The notes under the pieces: generated by a model | Database searches by the model: none | The model's input: the letters and a program-made list of their open reading frames with translations, nothing else | What the model was told of the DNA's origin: nothing | Position numbers and translations under genes: made by a program | Assembly (NCBI RefSeq): GCF_963678635.1 | Contig: NC_087065.1 | Coordinates: forward strand, 20,775,480-20,839,479 | DNA length: 64,000 bases | Source of the DNA: Symsagittifera roscoffensis | Taxonomy: Eukaryota > Xenacoelomorpha > Acoela > Convolutidae | Direction of reading: 5' to 3' | Shown: in pieces, positions 23,501-31,540 of the stretch | How positions within the stretch are numbered: position 1 is the stretch's first letter | Layout: each line of letters begins with the position of its first letter

Positions 23501-26500
23501 CGCCCTTGGAAAAATTTTAGAGTTGGTTAATCCAAAATGGGTGTCGTAAATTTTTATAAAAGGGGGACCCTTAATTTCGTTAGTGGTCAAACCCTTGAAG
23601 CGGTGGAGGGCGTTCTTGGTTAAAACCTTCACAGACTTTGGTATTTGTACGATGGCAACTTTTCCTTCTTCTAATAGCAACAACTAGTCTAGGGTGGAAT
23701 CATTTTTTGAACCACTTTTGACAATCACTGACCGTTTCGAGGAACTGCACATAAGCCTGTGTGAGTTGCGCGTTTATCTCGACGAATGTGGCAAGGAGTC
23801 TCCTCTCTTCGACTGCTGCCATGCGATAGGCGAAGTCCTTGTACTCCCTCAGGTCTCGCTCACTCTCTTTGAAGCTGTCCAGGCACTAACACACATTCAG
23901 TTCTACATTGAAACTACATGATAATTAGTGAAACAAAATTTGTGTGATATTCTAAGGTCAGTTTCAAGCCAATTTTTCAGTCAATTTTATCATTGAAGTC
24001 ATTCTCAAATATAGGCTTTTTTGAAAGTAAAATGAATGAATGATGATTTCAGTTTGCGCCAAAAGTGGTTTAAATTGATGAACATGCAATGAAAGCAATC
24101 TAGAAGATAGCGCAATTGTCGCTCAATGATATCCTCATTAGGTCAGGGCAAAAATTTGTAACAAGCGACAATTTGTAACATGCTGCAATTCTTAACAAGC
24201 GGCAATTTGTAACAAGGCATTGGCAAGTAGAATACGCTTGCTCCGCTTCGCTCTGCTGCTCTTACATTCAGCGCGAGGAAATATGCGCGTGAATCAGAGA
24301 TCCCTGTTCAATCTACTGGTACGAATTGTCGCTTATTACGAATTGTTGCCTGTTACGATGTGTCGCATGTTACGCATTTTCGCTTCAAGCCTCATTAGAG
24401 ATTAAAATAAGATACAACCACTGGCCCACTTCACGATACTCCTTGTATCCAGCTCCAAGCATTTATAATCGATTATTGTTCCGACTTTCGATACGAAAGT
24501 AACGAAATATTTGTGCTCGGGGTGGGTTTTTTTTCTTCAGACAAATTTCGACTTTTTAACTAGCCATTTTTAACGGAATTTTTTATATCATTCAAAAGTT
24601 ATTGTTGTCCTGAGTTTAAATTTGAAAAGATATTTCACCTGTGATCATTTTTTGTAAAGTTATGAGGGTTTAAAGATTGCCACTTCGGCCATTTTGTCCA
24701 ATTTGGGACAATTAGCGCGCAATATATTTCGCGCTATTAAAGCGTAAGCGGAGAGTTAATCCGTCTTAGAAATTGTTCCAAATTGGTTGAAAGAAGATTA
24801 TTTGTCATAATTGGTTTGTTACAAGAAGCAAATTTTATTCATTTGTACTGTATATGGCGTGTGGGGTGATGATTTTCATAAAAAATTTCAAATTTAAAAA
24901 AATTTCATTTTTTTATTTCATTTAATTTTCTTAAGTTTTTTTACTGCTCCATAAAATCTTAAAAGGCAGTCGGAACATTCAGAGCTTCGTTCTGATACGA
25001 GCATTCTTGTGTCATGATTTTAGTACCAAACTTACTGAAATTGTGAAAAAATCTATTATAATCTATTTTTGGATCAAAATAAAACCAATTTTTTAAATCT
25101 GATTTTCTAATTTATTCACTATGCACAAAAAAACAACATTTTAATCGATAATGAAAATTATTGTTTTTGTTCGCTTTTTTGTCCTTGACCTTTCATTTAG
25201 GTTAGAAATGAGAAAAAAGTGTTTCAGCAGTTTTCTTATCTTTTCAATTTCATGTTTTTTTTTTCGACAGGAGTTGTTTTGTGATGCGCATTTATAGTTT
25301 TGTAATCACCAAAATATCAGCACATTGTTTCAATTTCGTGAACTATCTGGAAGAGTTAGTTTTCACGTATCGTGGGATTTTTTCAACTAATATGAAAGGA
25401 TCTCTATGAATTGTTTGCATGTGGTAAAATTTTGTGTTCAGCAAACCAAAGTGTGACAAGACCTCTCTCTTTAGAGGTGTGTTATTGACAGAAATATATT
25501 GATCCATAGGATATAAAATTATATATGCACTTAGTTAGTGTAACGATTTTTTGGCAAAACAAGATACTGTAAAACATAATTTATTACATTCGATTATAAT
25601 CAGTTTATTGAGATTTTCTGTATGAAAAAATCAGCAAAATAAGCCGTTATAATCTTTAATGAGGTTGAGGATGGCATTAAGTGACAACTGCGTATTTTTC
25701 TAGATTGCCATCATTGCATGTTCATCAATTTTATGTATCAATTGTTTTGTTACCTCTGATATCTTCAGTTCTATCTTGGCAGCAGTGGGCTGCTTGGCTT
25801 TCTGTGCCTTCATATTGTACTTGTGCAGATCCTTTACAGACTTGTGCAGCTTCTGAAAAAAACGACACTTCAAATTACGGAGTAGTTCTGCCCACTTAAA
25901 GACGATTTTCCGTGATGATTGCGGAAATAATCTCCAAAAGTTCGAAACACTCGGAAATTGTAGTAATTAGTTTAGTTTTCCTTTTTATTGACAAAACGAA
26001 AATTTTTAATTTTTGTTCTGGAATGATGCGATGGTGCGTACGGAATTTTTATACAGCTGTATGAATAAACTCAATCAAATAAATTTCAATCTTTCTTAAA
26101 ATTATATTCTTCAAAAGTATTATCAAATATAACCATTTTAGTGCAAATGGCAGATGTTAAACTAGTGGAAATACATGCCTCGCTCTTCTCTTTGACCATG
26201 TTGTGGTGTTGTTTGAGGGCGGTGGGGGCTGCCTTGCCCACCAGCTGCACCCTCCTCCCCACCACTTCCCCCAACTCCCCCTTCACACTCGGCATCTACA
26301 AACCAACGCAAAAAGAAACATGAAAAAACTGTCCAGACAAAATATTTTGTCCTTTTCTGATCGAATTCAGACTAAAAGTAGAGGTGGAAACCATTAACTT
26401 ATTTTAAAAACTTTCAAAATTTTTCGCATTGATTGAGGAGACCTCCCTTCTTCCCTTCTTCCCTTCTTACAAACTTGCCTTCTTAATTAAATTGTGGGTT

Positions 26501-27576
26501 TTAGATATCTTTTGACCATGTTCGAGTCAATTTGGGCTTACTGTTACATAACTTTCTATTACATAACTGACCTCAGCGCAGACTGTCTCTATGAGATGCA
26601 AGTATGTGTCCGAAATGTCAATGAGGGTATCTGCCAAGTCAGAGGACACTGCACTGCCCATAGCACAGTCCCCCGCTCGCCCCAACACCTCGAAGAACGT
26701 CTTGGAACTGTGGTGCAGCTCTAAAACATACTAACTTATGAAGTTCAAGTGAAAATGATTTCCAGATTTTTCTCCGTTTTTGAGTTCGCGTGTTGGTCAG
26801 CATTAACAAACTTAGTTTTTAGTAGTTTTTATTGCATCTCGTATTCCAATGCATTCCGGAGCAGATTGGCATGACCGTGTTTACGGGAGAAATAGAGGAG
26901 TTTTCTCGAATTCTTACGTATGAAAGCCATGTCCAGCTGTTTTCCTGCGTCCAGAAATCTGCCAGTTGTCGGAAACAGCTGTTGGATCATCGACTAAGCA
27001 CAAAAAAGCTCGAAAAAGTATATACGATGCAATTTTAAACAAAAATATTCGCATTTCATTCTAGTGAACTCATCTCCAAAAATTGTTAATTTGGTTTTAA
27101 GAGGTAAATTTTCCTTACTGATCGCAAAATTACTTCTGCTCTCAAACCTTAATAATTATGTGTAGGCACATCATTTGTATATTAATTTTGACGGAGACTG
27201 AACGCCGAAAAACGGCAATTTTGTGCAACTTTTTTTTTCAAAAATTTGTCTCCGGCGCAGAAAATTTTGTCAAATAAAGTCTTTATTGTGTTCTGGAAGA
27301 TATCAGAAGATCAATTTGGTTCAACTAAAAAAAAACAATGAAAATCAATTTGGTTCAACTCAATAAAAACAACTCAATAAGAGCTCTCACCTTGTAGATG
27401 TCGTCTGTAATTTTGGCCTTGTCCAGACTCCTCAAATGGCCTACTTGACCGCCTGAACTCCTCCTTCTCTGTCTGTTAATCCTGCCCGACTGCCCCATAT
27501 CTTCAGCCCCTCCCCCACTCGATCCATTCACCAGAGGAACTGATACGTAAGGACTTTCCACCCGACGACGATTCAT
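11323..27576 (-). CDS. BAIAP2: IRSp53/BAIAP2-family protein (I-BAR, SH3, WH2), 13 exons
   Basis: Proposed exons, 5' to 3': 27576-27391, 26993-26918, 26720-26572, 26295-26179, 25852-25754, 23885-23733, 23019-22936, 22754-22532, 22146-22027, 21611-21303, 14811-14601, 14385-14139, 11586-11323. All junctions keep the frame, giving 2238 nt and 745 residues. Domains: a novel N-terminal extension (1-48), an I-BAR/IMD domain (about 50-290), a Ser/Gly/Arg-rich linker, SH3 (about 526-591), twelve consecutive Pro (676-687) and a C-terminal WH2 (NPFAKVKLRR.., 721 on). Family members bind phosphoinositide membranes through I-BAR and link Rac/Cdc42 to WAVE, Ena/VASP and N-WASP through SH3, bending membrane outward in filopodia. 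The domain order and the WH2 sequence match IRSp53 closely. A 6.2-kb Gypsy element sits in intron 10 and HINE repeats sit in introns 5 and 12. The first Met (27576) is the only good start seen, but a further upstream exon cannot be excluded. Confidence 0.88.
12187..12726 (-). mobile_element. HINE-like repeat, copy A
   Basis: This copy lies in the last intron of the IRSp53-family gene. The minus-strand start is TTGTTCCGACTTTTGATACG and the end is ..GAAGCCCTGATACG-type hairpin followed by ..TTTTGTT. The subterminal inverted pair is TGTTCCGACT and AGTCGGAACA, and the interior matches the other copies. About 115 bp separate it from copy B, which has the same orientation. No coding capacity is seen. 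Confidence 0.8.
12841..13358 (-). mobile_element. HINE-like repeat, copy B
   Basis: This copy is in the same orientation as copy A and lies directly beside it. The end hairpin is partly lost (CACGAATATTCCGAC instead of CAGGGCGAAGCCCTG). The interior CGCGGAATATATTGCGCG hairpin and the GTATCGAAAGTCAGAACA end are kept. Confidence 0.8.
14139..14811 (-). CDS. BAIAP2: SH3 domain exons 11-12
   Basis: Exon 11 (14811-14601) and exon 12 (14385-14139) are joined in phase 2. The SH3 begins VKATHPFHP (ALYDY position), continues LEFREGDILQVLHKAP (the RT-loop to beta-b region, matching LSFKEGDLITLLVPEA of vertebrate IRSp53), has the binding-groove Trp in KGWQYG and ends GWFPLSFTQAF (vertebrate GWFPFSYTRVL). 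After the SH3 comes an HEHEYERL segment, a run of seven Ala encoded by GCA/GCG repeats, and a Gly/Pro-rich part. The Gypsy element ends about 140 bp upstream of exon 11 in the transcript. Confidence 0.88.
14953..15213 (-). repeat. 3' LTR of the Gypsy element
   Basis: This LTR is 261 bp, TG...CA bounded (TGTTAAAG at the left and CCCTATCTCA at the right in plus orientation). It contains an imperfect internal duplication of about 46 bp (15121-15166 and 15167-15213, both with TGATAGCACTTACATAAACT) that is also present in the other LTR. Confidence 0.9.
15420..16337 (-). CDS. Gypsy integrase C-terminal part and tail
   Basis: The frame opens MISRALSALRF followed by KLTPFEAYHGREAN, the conserved 'TPFE...GR' segment that follows the DDE core. 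The C-terminal two thirds are rich in Lys, Arg, Ser and acidic residues (ESEDDEDSEWEIE, GGKRKKRRVR) with no chromodomain that I can recognise. The purine tract AAATGGGGGGAG just past the end (about 15406-15418) could be a polypurine tract, although it lies about 190 bp from the LTR. Confidence 0.75.
   Translation of the reverse strand: MISRALSALRFVPHSKTKLTPFEAYHGREANTALRNLTKKPSLKNLSWNNVVNQKLSCLDKAGNLPDVELNLDWEKSSNLVCAPQNRKAPIILDDEVVADPNAQEVVDPKEIRSAPKAPTWLKKHKTSSTTVYHRTAKTDPKDPRRYKRLPLKIEKLTKHTVQMEKGSLLRRSGVSFRSAGEENLIEKRSDACSPGPSKRVHSTPGPSEPTKGKPRAEKDRVKMENARRSTKQRIVEYSADESEDDEDSEWEIERNEPVKITASEGDDVPSGTARERSPKTVGGKRKKRRVRCSDEKINTAETRS
16334..17728 (-). CDS. Gypsy integrase with minisatellite-encoded N-terminal region
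   Basis: From about residue 20 to 75 the frame encodes a 10-residue repeat (NYSCKPSILN-type), a product of the 30-bp minisatellite at 17467-17621. An acidic linker follows. Then comes the H-H-C-C zinc-binding domain (LHYNHHGRDKIF..YCKSC) and the DDE core: LVQLDFWG, HMDQATGFFSN and GMVERTIG. The frame ends at TGA next to the start of the following frame (16337-15420), 4 bases overlapping, so a 1-base shift splits the integrase. Confidence 0.85.
   Translation of the reverse strand: MFTCNRRLTNQRRDICIPAEICKYRRKKFRRCSHYLNYSCKPSILNNYNSKPPILKNYSCKPSILNNYSDKLFILKNYSSKPLILNNLSNLNDKNMSNSPEKNDPPTSAIVNTSTNSGNANLNVVLKRLNQPPSVSSDSDIEMVPPEKLDIKQNNSKKLNTIISFPHQFPGLSYPLVQNDKWIYSIVPSDSKIVKKIEHPEVLSLKLIEANIEKDPIMKTIRDNIRDKNPRAKEIITRLRQNYAQHYNDFAVRENCLWMDGRLAIPKDLSSAILNRLHYNHHGRDKIFAAVKDVWIPLMLRNIAATAKYCKSCLEVGKNLKPDIPKSDMGETYVSKEPNDLVQLDFWGSVNYVRGRNKNVLVAVDTFSRWPSAYVCSSNKSKNVSKFLRKYINTHGHPRKLHMDQATGFFSNEIQIFCNYEGIELIKSPVRDHRATGMVERTIGSIKNYVLTYLQEDKNYKLEQ
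17467..17621. repeat. 30-bp minisatellite inside pol
   Basis: There are about five imperfect units beginning CTTGCAACTGTAATT (unit starts at 17486, 17516, 17546, 17576 and 17606, with a partial unit at 17467). Because 30 is a multiple of 3, it encodes a 10-residue repeat within the integrase frame. Confidence 0.85.
17768..18545 (-). pseudogene. Gypsy RT thumb and RNase H, frameshifted
   Basis: The first frame (18545-18141) runs from LHSLHKFLPKLAEISAPLRP (the RT connection) into RNase H, with IICDASHDGLGAVLEQ (Asp) and STNELELLAVVLA (Glu). The second frame (18172-17768) has VILDHKALLTVL (Asp) and SRLTRWYDRL, then the basic end MGMADYLSR. The two frames overlap by about 30 bp, so a single frameshift lies near 18150-18172. 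Confidence 0.75.
18660..19103 (-). pseudogene. Gypsy reverse transcriptase core, broken
   Basis: The piece at 19103-18921 has YFTTLDFTYAYGQVAL, the fingers/palm motif with the first catalytic Asp. The piece at 18857-18660 has NAFIDDILIASKGT, the FIDD form of the YxDD box, followed by KLRKCEFAKT. A stop in between (near 18918) separates them. The expected connecting motif (TFCRFKNGFYGLTS-like) can be seen in the 18850-18915 stretch. Confidence 0.75.
19236..19889 (-). CDS. Gypsy aspartic protease region
   Basis: The retropepsin active-site motif is WIDSGSPVTIFS, and the flap and C-terminal ILGLEL-type motif appears as LGRNLMGILGLELV. The N-terminal 60 residues follow on from the zinc-knuckle region. 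The frame then runs into the start of the RT region, and RT is found in other frames downstream, so this protein is cut off by a frameshift. Confidence 0.75.
   Translation of the reverse strand: MNDLNEDPVSWVNQRGSGENESMTSGSDNYMVMSIKRKKNETELKIPGARVQVEVSGKKMWLWIDSGSPVTIFSITDLKTALGKANIQLEPLKDEFMDYNNNRINIPGKVAVMMSLNGWAAPAQVSVISGNHQSTLGRNLMGILGLELVQRKKMMGITGEGSSHEEEECDELQTYFCKLYPNLFTRIGKIRNAKVRAQFFESTKRAQGAYQSTRQGG
19928..20773 (-). CDS. Gypsy gag-like protein, frameshifted before its zinc knuckles
   Basis: The frame starts MIAKYDIDPDDF and has a helical capsid-like region with the conserved-type segment QRENETFEKFHAEL and a LALSYERGERA-like helix. Near 20150, in a C/G-rich stretch, the frame slips. 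The true continuation, in another frame down to about 19980, encodes two zinc knuckles: C-x2-C-x8-H-x3-C (CYNC...HIASC) and the canonical C-x2-C-x4-H-x4-C (CNSC...HFERTC). The terminal residues of the open frame as it stands (EHVEEEGGVLTNG..) are therefore probably out of frame. The role is capsid formation and RNA binding. Confidence 0.75.
   Translation of the reverse strand: MIAKYDIDPDDFYFASTLNAAAITTLPEEVNGKNRLDSEKKLKSNLYLCIGDEAQRIFKARKPAVNIKTVRYPRVLDEIESVFQRERNVTNERGLFYGRKQRENETFEKFHAELSALAGRCDFANAAENVRDIFIMNMRESDCQRELSRSTKLPEEVYRIALSYERGERAYKSYTGKPASTAPAISIKQEPVNNIRRGQGFFRGRGRGGVEDTPKDQVVGEAAITVGVIIATHQILPLNTLQAVLQMEQHATRAKNWDILNEHVEEEGGVLTNGEDKDESA
20898..21158 (-). repeat. 5' LTR of the Gypsy element
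   Basis: This 261-bp copy matches 14953-15213. The noticed differences are TAGT/TAGA, CAAGTTG/CAAATTG and CAAACTG/CAAGCTG. In minus orientation the primer-binding site follows it directly. Confidence 0.9.
21303..22754 (-). CDS. BAIAP2: Linker exons 8-10, low complexity
   Basis: Exon 8 (22754-22532) is Ser-rich (SSRSSSCCSSSSDQSSS). Exon 9 (22146-22027) and exon 10 (21611-21303) are rich in Arg, Lys and Gly (TVGLGGSSGGYNGND, GRRRGK-like repeats). Exons 9 and 10 begin and end in phase 1, so either can be skipped without breaking the frame; alternative splicing is plausible but not shown. Exon 9 is also open in a second, acidic frame, and I chose the frame that fits the phases of both neighbours. 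The linker shows no CRIB motif I can recognise. Confidence 0.65.
22936..26993 (-). CDS. BAIAP2: I-BAR (IMD) domain exons 2-7
   Basis: Exons 26993-26918, 26720-26572, 26295-26179, 25852-25754, 23885-23733 and 23019-22936 encode residues 63-288. The pattern MIQQLFPTTGRFLDAGKQLD matches the IMD start (vertebrate IMEQFNPSLRNFIAMGKNYE). The EERRLLATFVEINAQL segment in exon 6 matches the conserved EERRRFCFLVEKQ of the fourth helix region, and SSHWSQIAEEL in exon 7 matches the LPLWQQ stretch. The long charged helices are as expected of an I-BAR dimer. Exon 4 appears to use a GC donor (see findings). The intron between exons 5 and 6 holds a HINE-like repeat (24476-25010) and a MULE-like element (24142-24389). 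Confidence 0.85.
23480..23600. repeat. hAT-type repeat fragment in intron 6
   Basis: AAAGCGCCCTTGGAAAAATT, a 'CCAAAATGGGTGTCG' stretch and AAAAGGGGGACCC match the interior words of the G-rich hAT-type repeats elsewhere in the window. Both ends are lost. Confidence 0.5.
24142..24389. mobile_element. MULE-like fold-back element with 9-bp target duplication
   Basis: The 248-bp element is flanked by a perfect direct repeat CCTCATTAG (24133-24141 and 24390-24398). Its arms are inverted and internally repetitive. The left arm has TTTGTAACAAGCGACAATTT, and the right arm read on the other strand has CGTAACATGCGACACATCG and AATAAGCGACAATTCG. The repeated word GTAACAAGCGACAATT resembles the arms of the MULE at 6150-7295. 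A 9-bp duplication and long repetitive arms fit the Mutator superfamily. No coding region is present. Confidence 0.7.
24476..25010 (+). mobile_element. HINE-like repeat, copy C
   Basis: This copy lies in intron 5 of the IRSp53-family gene. It starts TTGTTCCGACTTTCGATACG (hairpin ACTTTCG-ATA-CGAAAGT), has the central CGCGCAATATATTTCGCGC hairpin at about 24715, and ends GCAGTCGGAACATTC, a decayed end hairpin and ATACGAGCATTCTTGT. Confidence 0.85.
26448..26485. repeat. CTTCC-type microsatellite
   Basis: Repeats of CTTCTTCC run for about 38 bp in intron 3 of the IRSp53-family gene. Confidence 0.6.
27200..27340. repeat. hAT-type repeat fragment in intron 1
   Basis: GCCGAAAAACGGCAATTTTG and TCTCCGGCGCAGAAAATTTT match interior words of the hAT-type repeats at 39790 and 55969. 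It is heavily decayed. Confidence 0.4.
27391..27576 (-). CDS. BAIAP2: IRSp53-family exon 1, N-terminal extension
   Basis: This exon has 62 codons from Met to TACAAG|GTGAGA. Residues 1-48 are Gly/Ser/Arg-rich (for example GSSGGGAEDMG and RINRQRRRSSGG) and have no counterpart at the start of vertebrate IRSp53, where the I-BAR helix begins almost at once. The last residues (KITDDIYK) line up with the start of the first I-BAR helix (vertebrate ENVYK). Upstream in the same frame there is no other ATG close by. Confidence 0.75.
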
Positions 27577-28322
27577 ACTGATCAATGGTTCCCGTCCGAG
27601 TATTTGAATACGATTTAAGCAACTTTTTAGTTACGTTGCAGTTTTCATTACTTTTTGAGTCTTCTTGTTTGAGTTTTCACAAGTTATTTAAATGATGGTG
27701 TGAATTTGATGTGGAAGAAAATAACTGTTGCTGACAGTACTGTTTTCTCTTAGATGATGTGATAAGGTAATAGCTTTTTTGAAGTCTCAGTATGATGTTG
27801 ACATATTAAACATGTTTAAGTAAATTTACGAATAAGTAAAATTGTTGTCAGGTAATTTGCGAATTTGGAATATAAAACAACATTCATATTCAAATTATAG
27901 GCAGTTTGCAACTCGACAAAAAATGTGATATTTTTTCTCAGACCTCCTATGATAACATGTATAGTGGGTTATTTCCTTTTTGAGATGAAACGGGAAAATG
28001 AGTTACATGTTTTACACGCTTTTTGCTTCCCGTTTCAGAAGAGAAAATTTTTTTTCCATTTTACCCTGCTGCTGAAGTGTATAAAACTTGTCCTTTTTAG
28101 TGCAGATGAAGGTGCTTCTAAGCTATATTTTTAAAATCCCTTTTTTGAATTCTGGTTTCCAAAAATCCCCCCTTTTGCACTATTTTACGACAACCATTTT
28201 GGATTAACCAGTGCTAAATTTTTTCTACAAGCACCTTTACGCTAAATTGGAGAGGGGTTTTGAAACACATCGTAAAAAAAACATTTTGTGCATGCCACTG
28301 CCGTAGCTCAGAGGAAAAAATT
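27577..28322. other. 5' flank of the IRSp53-family gene, no gene seen
   Basis: This should contain the promoter and 5' UTR, but I cannot assign any element. A decayed hAT-type fragment (AAATCCCCCCTTTTGC.., TTGGAGAGGGG) lies at about 28136-28262. Confidence 0.35.
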
Positions 28323-29392
28323 CTCGTGTCCTCAACTTAAGTTGGATCTAGCATATACTTAACAAACTCAATTACCAGCTCAGGAACTTATTTTGAACTA
28401 GTTATTCATAAAAAAAACCTTGTTTGTAATCAACTTGAGACGTGTGTCTGAAGACTGATTTTGAGCTACTGTGTAGACCGACCGCAAAAGTAAAATAATC
28501 AACTTTGAGTTTTAGGCAGGTCTGAGTCCAGGGTTTTCTCATGGGGGCGAGTGAAATTTGTCAACGCTGTTTAGGTCAATCAAACTAATTTTCCGACCTC
28601 TCCCAAAACAGTTAAACAGTTGAAAAAATTTTTTGTAGAAAAACTTTTCTATTTCGCTTGAAAAATATAATAATAAGGACTGTTAAACTTTTCTTATGAT
28701 GCAGCTCTGAATCAATAAAACAATATACAAAAGTTTTGCTAACTACTATGCATTCAATTGAAAAAAAAAAAAAACAGGATGACACGGGAGCCGGCCCGTC
28801 TGCACATCAACTCGTGTCCTCAAGTTAAAATGAATCTAGCTTTTACTTAACAAAATCATTTACCAGCACCGAAGTTTATTTTGAACTAGTTATTAATAAA
28901 AACCTCGATTGAAATTAACTTTGAGTCTCTGAATACTGATTTTGAGCTATTTTGCTGACAGACCCCAAAAAGAAAATAATCAACTGTGAAATTTAGACGG
29001 GTCCGAATCTAGGGTTTTCTCTTGGGGGCGGGCGAACCTTGTTAACTTTTATAGGTCTATCAAACTAATTTTCCCACCTCTCCTAAAACAGCTAAGCAGT
29101 TAAAAATCTTACTTTGTGAAAATTTTTGCGTTGTTTATCTTGTCAAACGTATTTGGACTTCTGAAAAAATGCATCCGCCCAAACATTTGCACTTGATTCA
29201 AATTTGTCATCAGAAAAATTAAATCGCTTGAAAAATATAATAAAAACAAAAATCGTTAAAAAAATTATGTTGCAGAGCTGTATAAAGGCTGAAACAATGA
29301 ACAGTAGTTTTGATAACTATTATAGTAATTTTGCAGTCAATAGAAAAAATAAAACGGGAAAATTACGGAGCCGGCCCGCTTCTACATTCACT
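28323..29392. repeat. Diverged tandem duplication, about 490-580-bp unit
   Basis: Copy 1 is 28323-28810 and copy 2 is 28811-29392. Matching landmarks in the same order are CTCGTGTCCTCAA, TTATTTTGAACTAGTTATT, ATTTTGAGCTA, AGGGTTTTCTC..GGGGGCG, AATCAAACTAATTTTCC-type, TCGCTTGAAAAATATAATAA and GAGCCGGCCCG. Divergence is high (many substitutions and small indels), so the duplication is old. The GGGTTTTCTCATGGGGGCG part resembles a hAT-type start. Confidence 0.7.
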
Positions 29393-29618
29393 CTGATGCA
29401 ACTCTCTAAGTATCTTTTGGTTCCGCTTTTCACAAAACGTGCAGGGTGTTTAGTGGGGCATAAGCGAGGGTTAATGCGTTTTAAAATGAATTGAGGCAAA
29501 CTTTTCCGTTTGTTATTACAATTCATGCTTATGAAGATCATTAAGATGGGAATCCAATTATACTCTTTGTAGTGCACATTAGCTTAAAAGGTGTAAATTG
29601 CAGAAAAAAGTGAAAAAA

Positions 29619-29634
29619 ATATATATATATATAT
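29619..29634. repeat. Short (AT)n microsatellite
   Basis: This is a perfect AT dinucleotide run of about 16 bp, 55 bp before the second N gap. Confidence 0.8.
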
Positions 29635-29688
29635 TGTTTTTTGTTTTTATTATACTTTTTAAACATTTCATTAAAAACGTATATCACA

Positions 29689-29888
29689 NNNNNNNNNNNN
29701 NNNNNNNNNNNNNNNNNNNNNNNNNNNNNNNNNNNNNNNNNNNNNNNNNNNNNNNNNNNNNNNNNNNNNNNNNNNNNNNNNNNNNNNNNNNNNNNNNNNN
29801 NNNNNNNNNNNNNNNNNNNNNNNNNNNNNNNNNNNNNNNNNNNNNNNNNNNNNNNNNNNNNNNNNNNNNNNNNNNNNNNNNNNNNNNN
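29689..29888. other. Assembly gap of 200 N
   Basis: This is exactly 200 N. Frames running through it are artefacts. Confidence 0.99.
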
Positions 29889-29984
29889 ATAATGTCTGTT
29901 GGCAAGGTCTAAGCGACAATTTTTTAATCCGAATTTCAAAAATTCAAAAAAGGTGGAGTTTTTAAACTTGGGAGTAAGTTTGTT

Positions 29985-30428
29985 CCTACTTCGAATAAAG
30001 TGACGGATTATTTGTGCTCAGTGTTTTTTTAGACAAAGTTCAGCAGTTCAATAAAAAAAATTTGACAGAATTTTTTTCTATATCATCCAAAAAGTTTTGT
30101 TTTCAATGGGGGTTTGAGGATTGCCAGTTTAGCCACTTTGGCATTGTCAACGTGCAAAATATTTCATGCTGTTAACCCGTCAGCGGAAATTTATTTAGTC
30201 TTAGCAATTATTTCAAGTCCGACTGATGCCTGCATCTTGTTCTATTAAATGCTTTGCTGTATGCAAAATTTAACAAATTGTAGTTAAGGTAGCGTGTGGT
30301 GGATAGTCTTCAAAGAAAAAAAAATCTCAACAATTACCAAAATTTTTTCACTTTCAATTTTATCACTTTTTAAGTTAACACTACTTTATAGAGCTTAAAA
30401 GGTTGTCAAGATACTCTTGTTTTGCTCA
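29985..30428 (+). mobile_element. HINE-like repeat, decayed copy
   Basis: The order of landmarks matches the family: AAGTGACGGATTATTTGTGC near 29998, GGGGGTTTGAGGATTGCCAG near 30110, and an end GTCAAGATACTCTTGTTTTG near 30408. The start and the end hairpin are degraded. Confidence 0.55.
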
Positions 30429-30879
30429 GTCACATTTCGATCTTTCAATAGTGATTTATAACTATTTACTTTTTCACTAAAAACTTATAACGAATAATCT
30501 TATTTTTAAAACAGATTAAAAGAAATCTTTCAATCGATAATTTTTGATTGACCTTAGAAGAAACTGTGAGTGTGAGAAGTCTTGTTGATTCGATTTTCAA
30601 AGAAAACAGGGAATAAACTTGCCTGGGTGTTTTTTTCTAATTCAGACCAATTTTACAAAAATTGACAGCGGATGATTGTCCATCCGGAAATCTTTGGATT
30701 GCAACGAGAATATGCTTGCACTAGACTAAAATTCGAAGGGCATGGTTGCTCGATTAAAACTCATAATTGTAATAAGCATTGCTTTTGCGTCGCAAGTCAA
30801 ATTACAAACATTCAAAATGCAGTTGAGTTTATCAATTTTTCCTGATCAAAAACTATTCGAGACCAGTTGAAAATAATCG

Positions 30880-31540
30880 GAACATTCAGAGCTACGCCCT
30901 GATATATACCGGCAGTCTTGTTTATATTTTTTCGGGAACCTTCTCTAGGTGAATTTTCCCTCAACAAAACAATTAGTGTCTAGTGGCCACAAATTTGCTC
31001 GAATTATAGTCGTATTTTCCGTTAAATTGATTCTTTGCATACAAACTGGGCATGTCTGGTCAATAAATAAAGAGCGCAAGCTAACAGAGTAAATTGGCCT
31101 ATTGAGAGTGTTTCTATGTACTATATGAGCCAAAAATTTAAATCATGGTTGTTGTTTTTGCGTCTATTTTCGAAGAAACTGACAAAACATCTGTGCTCGG
31201 GGTTATTTTTTTCTCCAGACATTTTTCGACTTTTTGACTAGCATTTTTGACAAAATATTTTATGTCATTCAAAAATATCGTTGTTTTGAGCTGAAATTTA
31301 AAAGACGCTTCACCTGTGATTAGTTTTATAAAATTATGACGGTTAAAAGATTGACAGTTTGGCTAATTTTGAACAATTAACCCGCAATATAATTTGTGCT
31401 TTTAAAGCGTAAGTGGAGACTTTTGCGTTTTAAATAGCGTGTGCGAGATGATTTTCAAAAAACCTTAAAAAGTTTCAATCAATTTTGACTTAAAAAACAT
31501 CCGTACATGCACTATGCGCTGATACGAGTAGTTTTGTTTT
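30880..31540 (+). mobile_element. HINE-like repeat fragments
   Basis: A 3' end piece lies at about 30878-30920 (ATCGGAACATTCAGAGCTAC, then GGCAGTCTTGTT). A decayed longer copy lies at about 31170-31540 (ACATCTGTGCTCGGGGTTAT to GATACGAGTAGTTTTGTTTT). Neither is complete. Confidence 0.55.

Noticed and set aside
26174-26179. GT donor four bases after the GC donor of exon 4
   Set aside because: It would join T to AA of the next exon, giving an immediate TAA.
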